Notes under the pieces: generated by a model
What the model saw: the letters and a program-made list of their open reading frames with translations, nothing else
Told to the model about the DNA's origin: nothing
The model's database searches: none
IMG/VR virus record: IMGVR_UViG_3300020439_000068
Span: 1-26,016 of that record
DNA length: 26,016 nucleotides
Strand: one strand, 5' to 3'
Origin: a virus
Made by a program: the position numbers and the translations under genes
In this document: one piece after another, positions 1 to 9,600 of the stretch
How the letters are laid out: each line of letters starts with the position of its first letter
How positions within the stretch are numbered: position 1 is the first letter of the stretch

Positions 1-1
1 A

Positions 2-55
2 CAAGAACTTTCGGCAAAAGTCGAAGAATTAGAAAGTAAATTAAACGGAGAATAA
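2..55 (+). CDS. C-terminal end of a gene that enters from the left edge (partial)
   Basis: An open frame runs from the window edge to a TAA at 53-55 and gives 17 residues with a coiled-coil look (VEELESKLNGE at the end). The GGAG inside its last codons serves as the ribosome-binding site of the next gene, whose ATG is one base after this stop. That tight coupling supports it being a real late gene. Its function cannot be judged from this tail. Confidence 0.5.
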   Translation, partial: QELSAKVEELESKLNGE

Positions 56-56
56 T

Positions 57-332
57 ATGGCTCAAACAGTAGCAGAATGCTTAACAGCAGCAACAGATAG
101 CGTAACAGTTATTACTGACATTAATACTAATGGCAGCGATTCTGCGTATGTTTCAGAAGACTCTACGCAAGAAGAGATAAACGAGTTGGTACAACGTAAC
201 GTAGACCACTTAGAAGTTATCTTAGCTTACGATGGTGAAAATGATACTCCAGATGTTGCGGGTTCTAGTGAAGATAAATCATCTTACACAAGTGCTATAA
301 CAACTGGTAAAGCTTACATAGCAGCAAACTAA
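57..332 (+). CDS. Small acidic hypothetical protein (91 aa)
   Basis: The ATG follows a GGAG site (47-50) at suitable spacing. The product is small, acidic and rich in Thr, Ser, Asp and Ala, with no signal peptide or membrane segment; it ends in TTGKAYIAAN. It sits at the start of a block of late structural genes on the same strand, so a small virion or assembly role is possible, but I recognise no family. The next gene begins 15 bases later with its own AAAGGAG site, which suggests one operon. Confidence 0.7.
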   Translation: MAQTVAECLTAATDSVTVITDINTNGSDSAYVSEDSTQEEINELVQRNVDHLEVILAYDGENDTPDVAGSSEDKSSYTSAITTGKAYIAAN

Positions 333-346
333 TAAAGGAGTAAAAC

Positions 347-454
347 ATGGATATATTAATATCAATCATAGTGCTAGGAGTCTTAGCATACTTTGTAGTG
401 AAAACAAGAAAACCTGAATGGTTAGAACTTATAAAATCTAAGTTTAAGAAGTAA
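347..454 (+). CDS. Tiny single-span membrane protein (35 aa)
   Basis: A strong AAAGGAG site lies 8 bases before the ATG. Residues 3-18 form one hydrophobic segment (ILISIIVLGVLAYFVV), followed by a short basic, Trp-containing tail ending in KSKFKK. That is the layout of a small inner-membrane protein with a cytoplasmic basic tail. Its TAA overlaps the ATG of the next gene by one base (TAATG), so the two are probably translationally coupled. A holin-like or membrane-accessory role is possible, but the more convincing holin is at 11252. No family recognised. Confidence 0.6.
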   Translation: MDILISIIVLGVLAYFVVKTRKPEWLELIKSKFKK

Positions 455-696
455 TGGAATTTGACGGGCACTGGATTTGGAATATAATACTAACCTTAGT
501 AGTTGCCCCAATACTCTACAGCATCCGTGCAAACACGTCAGAGCTTAAAAGGCTTGACATACTTTTAAATAAAACGAGAGAAGAGATGGCAAAAGAATAC
601 GTAACTAAACAAGAACTATCAGATGGAATGAATAGAGTGTTTGATACATTAGATAAAATTGAAGAAAAGCTTGACAAACTCTTTGAAGTGAAGTAA
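454..696 (+). CDS. Membrane-anchored coiled-coil protein (80 aa)
   Basis: Residues 7-24 form one transmembrane segment (WIWNIILTLVVAPILYSI). The rest is a charged helix with heptad-like spacing of Leu, Ile and Val (KRLDILLNK and DTLDKIEEKLDKLFEV), so an anchored coiled coil is likely. The start codon shares a base with the stop of the 35-aa membrane protein upstream, and the pair probably acts together at the inner membrane. The topology (N-terminal anchor, long helix) is what an inner-membrane spanin subunit would have, but no outer-membrane partner lies nearby. The 122-aa protein at 15210-15578 on the other strand has the same layout. Confidence 0.65.
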   Translation: MEFDGHWIWNIILTLVVAPILYSIRANTSELKRLDILLNKTREEMAKEYVTKQELSDGMNRVFDTLDKIEEKLDKLFEVK

Positions 697-716
697 AATA
701 TATATAGGAAGTAATT

Positions 717-3269
717 GTGGCGAAAAAGTCTAACAAAAAGAATAGGAAAAGAAGCAGTAAAAAAAGATACAATTACACTCAAGGTGGACGTGTAGCTTTA
801 CAGCGTGGTGGACCTAATGAGCGTGTTGATCAAGTACGTCAAGATGGTCCTAGTGGTGAAATGCCTATGCCAACTCAACGAAAACCACAACCTGCACCTC
901 AACCTGTTGCACAAACTCAAGCACAACAACCTATTGAGCAAGCTCCAGTTGTAGAAGAACAAGTTCAACAACCTGCTCCTACACCTGCTCCTACACCTGC
1001 CCCAACTCCAACCGCAACTCCTGCAGCTACTGTTACAACTCCAACGACTAAAGTTGAACCTCCTGTTATGGAAGTTGGGAAAGGTCTTAGAGGAGCTCTA
1101 TCAGCTCAAGCAAAAAATGTAAAAGCAGTTGCAGATTATTATAAAGCACAACCAGATAACCCACTAGCAGCTCAATCTGATTTAGGTCAAAGAATCGCAG
1201 GTGGAGAATATATTAATTCAAACACATTTTACTGGATACAGCCTGATGGTACAATCGGTAAAACAAATGAAGGATGGAGTAGAGTACCTAAACAATTTCA
1301 AAATCAAGTATATTTAAACGAAGTAGATGCTATAGATAAAGTACAAGAATATTTAGAATGGGATAAATCAATGAGTGAAGATAATAATAATGGTAACGGT
1401 GGTGATACTACTGAGCCTACACCCGAAGAAATATTTCAAGAAAAAAGACAACAAAGAGTTTTAGAAACTGGAAGACAAGCAGAGCAGATGGCACAAGGAG
1501 TGTTGCCTGAAGGTATTCCTAGTATCCCTGATCCTGAAAAAATTAGTAGAGAAGGTACACTAATAACTCCAGAGAAAGCTGCTGAGTTACAAATGAAAAC
1601 TACTAAGGAAGCTCAAGCAGCTACTGTAGGTGCTGTATCTCCTGAACAAGTTACTACAATTGATGAAGTTGCTAAAGCTGCTGAACCTAAACCTTTTGAA
1701 GCAGCTACTATTGCTGCTGAAGATGTAGCAAAAGTACCAGAAGAAGTTGTAGTAGAAGCTGCAACAGGTAACGTGTCTCCAGAAGTCTCAGATGTTTTAT
1801 CTAAAGCTGCCGGAGTTGATAGAGTCGCTCCTATCGAAGCTGCTGAAGTTGAAGTTGTTTCCGGAGCTTTACAAGAAAGAGTTATAGGAACAATTAGTCC
1901 TGAAGCTAAAGCAAATGCTGCTAAAGTTGCAGGAACATCACTAGCCAAAGTTACCAGAGCCAAAAAACAATTAAGAAATGCAGGATTAAGTGAAGAGGAT
2001 ATTCAAGAACTAGGTAATGACCCTGAAGCTCTTGAAGTTAGATTAACAGATTTTACAGAAGAACAAAGAGGTATAGTTGAAGGATTACCTGAAGAAGCTT
2101 TAGTATCTAATCAGATTGATAGTTTACTTGAAGGTGTAGAGAATGGAAACATACCACCTTGGGCTTCACCTGCTGTTGCTGCTGTTGAGCAGATGTTAGC
2201 ACAACGAGGAATGAGTGCTTCTACAGTAGGAAGAGATAGTTTACTAAATGCTATAATTACATCAGCATTACCAATAGCTCAAGCTAATGCACAAGCTATA
2301 CAACAGAGCGTTACACAACAAAAAAGTATTGAAGCTACCGCAGCATTAAAAGATGCAGAAATGGCTCAGCAGACTGCTCTATTTAACGCACAGAACGTGT
2401 TTCAAATGGACATGGCACAGTTCTCAGCAGATCAACAACGAGCAGTTAACAACGCTAAGTTTTTACAAACAGTAAGTTTAACTAATGCAAATATGGAACA
2501 GCAAGCAGTTGTTCAAGATGCAGTATTATTATCTCAAGCAAACTTAGCAGAAGCTGATCAGAATACAAAGTTAGGTATTCAACATGCTCAAGCTTTCTTA
2601 GCTATGGATATGGCTAACTTAAACAATCGACAACAAGCTAACGTACTCAAAGCTCAACAGTTACAGCAAAGACTTTTAAGTAATCAATCAGCAGCTAATG
2701 CAGCACTACAGTTTAATGCTACAAGCGAACAACAGACTAATCAATTTATGGCAAGTTTAAAAGCCCAGACTGATCAGTTTAATGCTACACAAACAAATGC
2801 TATGGCTCAGTTTAATGTACAGCAAGAAAATGCAGCAGAAGCTAGAAGAGTAGCTAATGAGTTTGAAGCAGCTAAATTAGATGCTCAAATGGCTACAGAG
2901 ATTGATAAGTTTAATTCAGCACAAGCTTTTGCAAGAGAACAGTTTAATGTACAAAATGCTACAGCTATTGCTCAGTCAAATGTACAGTGGAGAAGACAAG
3001 CTAATACTGCAGATACAGCAGCTATTAATGCAGTCAATCAACAGAACGCTCAGAATGCTTTTGGTTTGACATCTGCTGCACAAAACTTTTTATGGCAAGA
3101 GTTAAGAGATGAAGCAGATTATATATTTAAAAGATGGGATAATGAAGAATCACGAAAAGCTTCTTTGATGATAGCTGCTCTAGGTAATGAAGGAGCTACA
3201 TCTAAAGAAAGTGCTTGGGGTACAAACTTAGCAGCTATAACAAAGTTAGTTGAAGGATGGTTAGATTAA
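717..3269 (+). CDS. Large Ala/Gln-rich virion structural protein (850 aa)
   Basis: The start is GTG, with AGGAAG about 6 bases upstream. The first 25 residues are strongly basic (KKSNKKNRKRSSKKR). Residues about 50-115 are a Pro/Gln/Ala linker with PAPT repeats. Residues about 290-420 are rich in Ala, Glu and Val, and about 500-790 are a long Ala/Gln/Asn helix-forming region in which a Phe-Asn dipeptide recurs (QFNAT, QFNVQ, LFNAQ). The C-terminal part holds aromatic residues (FLWQELRDEADYIFKRW). There is no enzyme motif. Position at the head of the large late genes and the composition suggest a rod-like internal virion or connector component. That role is inferred; only 'phage structural protein' is well supported. 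Confidence 0.8.
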   Translation: MAKKSNKKNRKRSSKKRYNYTQGGRVALQRGGPNERVDQVRQDGPSGEMPMPTQRKPQPAPQPVAQTQAQQPIEQAPVVEEQVQQPAPTPAPTPAPTPTATPAATVTTPTTKVEPPVMEVGKGLRGALSAQAKNVKAVADYYKAQPDNPLAAQSDLGQRIAGGEYINSNTFYWIQPDGTIGKTNEGWSRVPKQFQNQVYLNEVDAIDKVQEYLEWDKSMSEDNNNGNGGDTTEPTPEEIFQEKRQQRVLETGRQAEQMAQGVLPEGIPSIPDPEKISREGTLITPEKAAELQMKTTKEAQAATVGAVSPEQVTTIDEVAKAAEPKPFEAATIAAEDVAKVPEEVVVEAATGNVSPEVSDVLSKAAGVDRVAPIEAAEVEVVSGALQERVIGTISPEAKANAAKVAGTSLAKVTRAKKQLRNAGLSEEDIQELGNDPEALEVRLTDFTEEQRGIVEGLPEEALVSNQIDSLLEGVENGNIPPWASPAVAAVEQMLAQRGMSASTVGRDSLLNAIITSALPIAQANAQAIQQSVTQQKSIEATAALKDAEMAQQTALFNAQNVFQMDMAQFSADQQRAVNNAKFLQTVSLTNANMEQQAVVQDAVLLSQANLAEADQNTKLGIQHAQAFLAMDMANLNNRQQANVLKAQQLQQRLLSNQSAANAALQFNATSEQQTNQFMASLKAQTDQFNATQTNAMAQFNVQQENAAEARRVANEFEAAKLDAQMATEIDKFNSAQAFAREQFNVQNATAIAQSNVQWRRQANTADTAAINAVNQQNAQNAFGLTSAAQNFLWQELRDEADYIFKRWDNEESRKASLMIAALGNEGATSKESAWGTNLAAITKLVEGWLD
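972..1019 (+). repeat. 12-bp tandem repeat encoding Pro-Ala-Pro-Thr
   Basis: Two exact copies of CCTGCTCCTACA (972-983 and 984-995) are followed by two diverged copies (996-1019). They encode a PAPT linker inside the 850-aa structural protein, probably an extended, flexible spacer. Confidence 0.8.
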
Positions 3270-3270
3270 T

Positions 3271-4296
3271 ATGGGAAAATTAAGAAAGATAGGTAAAAAG
3301 ATTGCAAAAGGATTTCGTAAAGTAGGACGTGCTTTAAAGAAAGGACTTGGTAAGATTGGTAAAGCTTTTGGTAAGCTTGGTCCTTTAGGCTCGCTCGCTC
3401 TATCGTTTATACTTCCGGGAGTTGGTACGTGGCTCACGACAGGACCGTTAGCATCTATAGTCAATCCGGTTCTGAATGGTATTTCTAGTGCGACTAATTT
3501 TATTAAAGGTGGAGTTAAAACTGTATTTGGTAAAGTTACAGATGCTATCGAGTATGGAATGAATGCTGTTAGTAAACCGTTTATGAAAGAAGGAGCTAGA
3601 GGTGCAGGTAGTGCTTTTAGAGATTATGTAAGTGATGTAACTGGAGGATTTGTTGAAAGATCAAAGGTTGGGTTAAAAGATGATTTAGGAACTGAACTTA
3701 CAGACGAAGCTATTGCAAATCTAAGTCCAGAAGAATTAACTAAACTTCAAGATCGTAATAAGTTTATGAGAGATGTAGAAAAATTTGAAACTTCTAAAAC
3801 TTATAAAGATGGTAATTTTACTAAAGTTAAAACAGACAAAGGTTTTGAATATTATGAAACAAAACAAGTACACGGTAAAGAAGTTAAAGTTGGAGACCCC
3901 TATAAAGTAATAACGGAAACTACAGCCGAAGAAGCTGCCGAAGCTGCCAAAGAAGGACTAGCCGGAGTTAAAAGCAGCTACAAAAAAATTCAAGCAGTAT
4001 CATCAGCAAGTGATGTATTGACAGCTCAAGAAGAAGCTGAACAATTTAATCAATCCTATCAAAAACAACAAGCAGCCGATATTGCTTTAGAATCTTTACA
4101 AATACAAAGTGCACGTAGAAGAGGAATGGGTGTTGCTGATATGATGTTTATTGATTTAGATGGAGCAGGTAATTCTATGAACCCTGCTTTTGCAATTTAC
4201 AATGATATACTACAAGGAACTCCATTAGCTCCAAACACTAGACCTCAAGACATTTACAGTTCAATAAACACTTATCCTCAACTTCAACTCTCATAA
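3271..4296 (+). CDS. Virion protein with a Lys/Gly-rich amphipathic N-terminus (341 aa)
   Basis: The ATG comes one base after the previous stop, with no good Shine-Dalgarno nearby except GAAGG about 14 bases back, so coupling is likely. Residues 1-38 alternate Lys/Arg with Gly, Leu, Ile and Phe (GKLRKIGKKIAKGFRKVG), an amphipathic helix pattern like that of membrane-active peptides. A hydrophobic Gly/Pro/Leu stretch follows at about 39-70. The middle (about 130-220) is charged. Residues about 235-285 are a Gln/Ala/Glu-rich helix ending in LQSARRRGMG-type sequence, and the C-terminus reads as a Pro/Asn/Gln-rich tail. It has no signal peptide in the usual sense. I infer a virion protein that contacts DNA or membrane during ejection. 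Confidence 0.75.
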   Translation: MGKLRKIGKKIAKGFRKVGRALKKGLGKIGKAFGKLGPLGSLALSFILPGVGTWLTTGPLASIVNPVLNGISSATNFIKGGVKTVFGKVTDAIEYGMNAVSKPFMKEGARGAGSAFRDYVSDVTGGFVERSKVGLKDDLGTELTDEAIANLSPEELTKLQDRNKFMRDVEKFETSKTYKDGNFTKVKTDKGFEYYETKQVHGKEVKVGDPYKVITETTAEEAAEAAKEGLAGVKSSYKKIQAVSSASDVLTAQEEAEQFNQSYQKQQAADIALESLQIQSARRRGMGVADMMFIDLDGAGNSMNPAFAIYNDILQGTPLAPNTRPQDIYSSINTYPQLQLS

Positions 4297-4305
4297 GAGG
4301 TAACT

Positions 4306-4926
4306 ATGATTAGATCAGATAAAATAGACCCACGAGCAGTCGATCATGCTCTTGATGGTCCACTTCCCGGACAGTCGTTAACGAATAGTCCAGATCAACC
4401 TTATCCTTGGGAGCAACCACCTGAGTTTACAGGAGCTAAACAGTTAACAGAAAAAATCTTTTTTGATTTACTAAAGCCAGAAAACTTAGAAACCGTTACA
4501 GGCTTGATGTCTGAAGGAACTCCTGTAATGGATATTGCACAGATGCTATTAATGACAGGGTTTCAAAAAGGTAAGATGAACCCTGATATGATGCTTATGC
4601 AACTAGAGCCTACTGCTTACATGCTGTTAGCTATTGCAGAGAAAGCAGGAATTAATCCTGTACTAACTCGTGATGAAAACTTAGAGCCTGATGATGTTGA
4701 TGAAGATGAACAAGAAGAAGTACTCAGAGAAGTTGAAAACGTAAATAAAAATTCAATAGGAGATCGTGGTAGATTTCAAGATGCTAAGTTAGCAAAGATT
4801 AGTCCTACATCTGTTGGACCCGACATACAAAAACAAATAGAGACACTAGATACAAGTAAATTAAAAGCAAGCTTACTTCAAAAACGAGAAGACAATAAAA
4901 GCTTACTAGCTAAGAAAGAGGTATAA
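4306..4926 (+). CDS. Conserved phage structural/accessory protein with PGQSLT motif (206 aa)
   Basis: AGAGG precedes the ATG by about 6 bases. Near the N-terminus is PGQSLTNSPDQPYPWEQPPEF-like sequence (residues about 21-41), a motif I associate with unnamed proteins of marine phages. Helical Met/Leu-rich sequence follows at about 45-115, then a very acidic run around 125-140 (PDDVDEDEQEEVLREVE) and a Lys-rich C-terminus. No catalytic motif is visible. It lies between the 341-aa and 573-aa structural genes, with spacers of 2-9 bases, so it belongs to the same virion operon. Its size is close to T7 gp14 (196 aa) and it holds a roughly comparable place, but sequence similarity cannot be claimed. 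Confidence 0.75.
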   Translation: MIRSDKIDPRAVDHALDGPLPGQSLTNSPDQPYPWEQPPEFTGAKQLTEKIFFDLLKPENLETVTGLMSEGTPVMDIAQMLLMTGFQKGKMNPDMMLMQLEPTAYMLLAIAEKAGINPVLTRDENLEPDDVDEDEQEEVLREVENVNKNSIGDRGRFQDAKLAKISPTSVGPDIQKQIETLDTSKLKASLLQKREDNKSLLAKKEV

Positions 4927-4928
4927 TT

Positions 4929-6650
4929 ATGGCAGAAATGAGTGAGATAATGGATAGCTACAAAGATATGTCTATGTCTGAATTAGGCTCATCTTTGTTA
5001 CAACGAAAAGAAGAACGTGAACGCTCTGCTCGTAAAGATTCACGTAAACAACAAAGAATTGAACAAGCTTTAGGTCTTCTTGTTGCAGGGCAAGCTGTAT
5101 TTAAAGGTGCTTATAAAAAAAGAGAAAAAGAATTAGATAATGCTTTAGCTTTTGAATTAGAGAATAATAAATATCAAGCTAAACAAATTGAAGAAATATC
5201 TCAAATTGTACAATATTTACCAACGGATTTTGGCGATGCTAAAACTACAGATGAAAAAGTTGCACAGTTTGTAGCAAGCCCACAATTTGAATCATTTAAA
5301 AATGCTCTTAAACCTTATGCTGATGATCGAATGAAAAGAGGTTATGCAAAACCGCAAGATTGGATAGATTTTAGTAATACTACAGGCTATGACAATACGT
5401 TAGCATCTGTAGCACAAGAGTATGCTCGTGAGTATATTGAAGGTGATAAATATAAAACTTTTGAAGGTGAGTTACGTAGATTATTAGGAACAGGCGACAT
5501 TGATAGAGTAGAACTTTTTAAACAAGGTATAGGTATAACTGAAGAAAAATTAAATCAAGCTGAACGTAGAAACTATGAATTAATTTTAGATGAGTATCGT
5601 AAAAAAGGTAATCTTATGGGAGGTGTTAAAGAAGTTTTAACTAGAATTGGTTTACGAGACAAAGAAAAAACAAATGCTCGTGCAGTAGAATTAGGACTAT
5701 CACCAGATTATGATTTTAATCCTTTTGGTAAAATAGATTCAAATACGCTGCTCGGTCCTGATATGTCAAGTATTTTAGATAGTATGAATCTTAAAGGATC
5801 ATTAAATCAAATTATAGATCGTTCTCAATTGATAAGTTCACAGCCTGAAGTAGTTTGGAAAGAATTAGCCGGTCTTGAAAGTAAACGAAATTACAGAGAA
5901 AATATTTTAAGCATTTATTTACCAAGTCTACAAAATCAATTAGAAGTTGGTAATAAACCAATTGAAGGAAAACAATTTAATTTTGTAAATAAAAATACAT
6001 TTGAAGATGTCATTCAAGATTTAACATCTGATGAAAGTCAGAAAAATTTATTTATTACAGATGTAGCTGCGATAGGTTTACGTTTACAGGCAGACAAAAA
6101 TTTTATTAAAGGTGTGTACGCTCAAACAGATAAAACAATGAGTTTAGATAACTTTACTAAAAAAATTAGAGAAAACGAAGAATTTAGAAGTCACACTGCT
6201 GCTATGTTAGTTATTTCAGAAGGAGTAAAAAATAAAACATTTCGTGAGGGGTATACTTATACTTCAACAGGAACTCCCGAAATTATTTATGATCGCTCCG
6301 GTAGTGCTATAGTTCAATTAGTTGGGGAAGGTATTATGCCGCCTAAAAAAGAGGGTGGTAATTATACATACGGTGAAGGTTATGCTAACGCTACTGATAG
6401 AGTTAAAATAGAAATATATGATTCAATGGTAAATAAAATTCTTATTGAAAATTCTAATAATCCTAATAAACTAGATATAGAAATAACTAAATTCTTTAAT
6501 GATGTTCCGAACCCGTTAAATTTAAATCTTGGAGACTACCTCGAAAGATTGGCACAATTAAAAAATGAAGAAAGACGTAAACGTGAAGAAGAAGAACGCA
6601 CTCAAGAAGTCGCAACACGTGCTTTTTTAAGAGGTCGATCAGAAATTTAA
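4929..6650 (+). CDS. Probable internal virion protein (573 aa)
   Basis: The ATG follows GAGG and starts 2 bases after the previous stop. Residues about 20-75 are a basic, charged helix with a short hydrophobic patch (LGLLVAGQAVF) in the middle. The body is mixed helical sequence with no recognisable enzyme motif, and residues about 545-570 are a Glu/Arg-rich helix. It directly precedes a 1324-aa gene. In T7 the pair gp15 (747 aa) and gp16 (1318 aa) occupies the same relative place and forms the DNA-ejection channel. I infer the gp15-like role from position only. Confidence 0.7.
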   Translation: MAEMSEIMDSYKDMSMSELGSSLLQRKEERERSARKDSRKQQRIEQALGLLVAGQAVFKGAYKKREKELDNALAFELENNKYQAKQIEEISQIVQYLPTDFGDAKTTDEKVAQFVASPQFESFKNALKPYADDRMKRGYAKPQDWIDFSNTTGYDNTLASVAQEYAREYIEGDKYKTFEGELRRLLGTGDIDRVELFKQGIGITEEKLNQAERRNYELILDEYRKKGNLMGGVKEVLTRIGLRDKEKTNARAVELGLSPDYDFNPFGKIDSNTLLGPDMSSILDSMNLKGSLNQIIDRSQLISSQPEVVWKELAGLESKRNYRENILSIYLPSLQNQLEVGNKPIEGKQFNFVNKNTFEDVIQDLTSDESQKNLFITDVAAIGLRLQADKNFIKGVYAQTDKTMSLDNFTKKIRENEEFRSHTAAMLVISEGVKNKTFREGYTYTSTGTPEIIYDRSGSAIVQLVGEGIMPPKKEGGNYTYGEGYANATDRVKIEIYDSMVNKILIENSNNPNKLDIEITKFFNDVPNPLNLNLGDYLERLAQLKNEERRKREEEERTQEVATRAFLRGRSEI

Positions 6651-6659
6651 AACTTTAAA

Positions 6660-9600
6660 ATGTCAACAGAACTTGAAAAATATTTAGATTATCTGAATAA
6701 AGATAAACCTACAACTCCTACGTTAGACGAGCCGGAACAAGAAGTTCGTCCAGACCAACCAATTGAATATAGTACTATTCAACTTCCAAAACAACCGATA
6801 GCTAGAGAAGTACCTTTAGGTAAAACAAGTCTAACAGAGTTATCTCAAAGTGAAGAGTTTTCAAAAAGAGCTTCTCGTTTTTTAGAAGGTATTGGTAGTA
6901 ATGAAAATATCTTTGAATACCTTAGAGACTCAGATTATAGTTTATCATCTGCTATTGGTAGATCATTTGATGTAGGTAATTGGACAGATGAACAAAAAGA
7001 AGACTATTTATATTTAAAAACTGCATTTGACAACACAGACCTTAGTGGATTTAGAGAACGCTTTGGAGCTTTAAAAGATATTACTATTGATATTCTTGGA
7101 GACCCTGTTAACTATTTAACAGCATTATTTGCTATTCCAACTGGAGGTGCTTCGATAGCAGGTAAAGCTGCATTAAGTACAGCAGCTCAATCAGGTATTA
7201 AAAAATTTATATCTTCCAATCTTGGAAAAAGCACTTTATACGGAGCAAGCGAAGGAATGGCTTGGGGTGGATTACATAATTATTTTTTACAAGATGTAGA
7301 TATTGATTTAGGTGCAAGAGATGAAATGGATATAACAGACCTTGCAGCATCTACAGCACTAGGAGGTGTATTTGCAGGAACATTTGGAGGAGGAGCACGA
7401 TATTTAAGAGGTAGAAAATCTGGTGAAGCTGATGCTCCTGATGAGTTGGTTGGACCTGAAATGCCTGAAAGACATCAACAATTAGAATTTCAGTTTAGTA
7501 ATGAAGATGTAATTGATAAAACATATAAAGCTAGATCACGTCAACAAATTGAAAAAAACTATGAACGTGATATTGCTACTACCGAGCAACATCCAGAATT
7601 TGTAGGTCCTAAAAATCCTAATTTAACTGAAGAGTTTATAAATGATTCTTTAGAGTATAAAGGATCAAAATCTTTAAACTGGTGGTTGGCAAAGACAATT
7701 GGTAAATCAACAAGTGAATTTTTAGAAGTATCCAAACGATCTCCTTTGCTTCAAGAATTATTAAAAGATTTTAGATACGATTATGATGATAAAATATTTG
7801 GTAAAAAAAGAAGAGGAGTTAAGCGTGATTCATATGGCATGGCTGTTGGAAAAAGACAAGGTAGATATTTATATGCACTTGCTAAAGGACTCAACACTTT
7901 AGACTTTACAGGATTTAAAGCAAAATTAGCTCCTGATCAACAAGAATCAATTAATTTTTTATTAAGAGATAGAAAACTAACAGCTAATGATATTGATTTT
8001 TTTGTTGGTAAAAATTATTTAGGAGTTAATATAACTCCAGATATTGCTGCATCATATAAAAACTTACGAAATATACTAGACGAAACCTATGATGATTTAG
8101 CAGCCGAAGGTTTACTCAAAACAGGAACTATGTTTCGTAAAGGATATTTTCCTAGAATATTTAATAAAAGTAAACTCGAAAGAAATAGAAAACCATTTGA
8201 ACAGATGCTTGTAAAGTCAGGACATGCCAATCCTTTAAATACAGCAAAAGAAATTGAAATTAAAGTAGGAGATTCAGATACAGTTAAAGGTATTAAAGCT
8301 GATGCACGAGGTACAGATTTTGAAACTTTTGGTGTAGATTTTTTATCTGAAGCAGGTGTTAAAAAACGAGATGGTAATAACTTTTCTTTACTTGAAGATG
8401 CTACCCCTGCTCAAATTAGACGAGCTAAAAGATTAAAAGCTAAAGCAATTGTGGATGGTATGATTGGTCCAGAAGATAATCCAATTAATTTTGCATTAGC
8501 TCAGAAAAAAGATTTTGGAGGAGTTGTTCAACCTAGAAGATTTACGAATATTGATGATCAACAGATTAGTCAATTTTTAGAAAATGATACACAAACAATC
8601 TTACAAGATTATTTTATGGATGCTGCTAGAGCTATTGAGAGAAGCAGATTTTTTGGTAAAACCGTTGCTGACTTTCAAAAGAACAGACTAACACCTATTG
8701 CTAAAGAGCTATCTGACAGTGGACTAAGTACATCAGAAGTTCAAAAAGTTATTAACGAACTCGGAGGTATGCACGAACGAGTAACAGGAATTGAAACACA
8801 TGCAAGTTCTCCTTTAAGAAAACCCTATGTACAAGGATTTTTTGATTGGATGAAAGTAGTACAACAAGCAGCTCACTTACCTTTTGCAACTCTATCGAGT
8901 GTTACTGAGCCATTCATTTTATTGTCTCGTGCGAACGCAGTTGATTCTCCTGTTGTTATTAAAGACATTGCAGTTGCTTTAGCTAAAGAAGGAGCAAGTA
9001 TTGTAGATAGATCAGCTAAAGCAGTAACAAGAGCTTTTGGTGGGAGAACAAAAGGTATCAAAGATATTGATGATGAAGCATGGGGAGAACTTTATCAAAC
9101 TGGACTTGCACTGGAACAAGCTGTACAAGAAAGACTTGAAGGTTTAGCAGGAGAAGGTATACAAAATAATTTAGCTAGAACGATACAAGCCGGTTTTTTC
9201 AAAGTTAATTTATTAACACAATGGACTAAAGCTGTTCAATTAGCATCATTTACAACAGGTAAAAGATTGTTAAGACAAAATGCTGAGCAACTAGCTACAG
9301 GTAAAACCTTACTAGGTCGTAAGCTAACAAAAAGTAATCGTCAATATTTAAGTGATCAGTTAGAGGATTTAGGTTTAAACGTAGAAGATTCGATTGCATG
9401 GTATAATAGTTCATTAAAAAATGGAGAATTTAATGTTAATCTATCGAAAGGCTTAGATGATAATGGTAACTTACTCGCAGAAGGAGCACAAGGTTTTGGT
9501 AATGATTTATTTTACAAAACACAATACATTGGAGGAGCTAATAGATTTACAAAAGAAATTATATTAAACCCAAGCACTGCAGAAGCTAATAGACCTTTAT

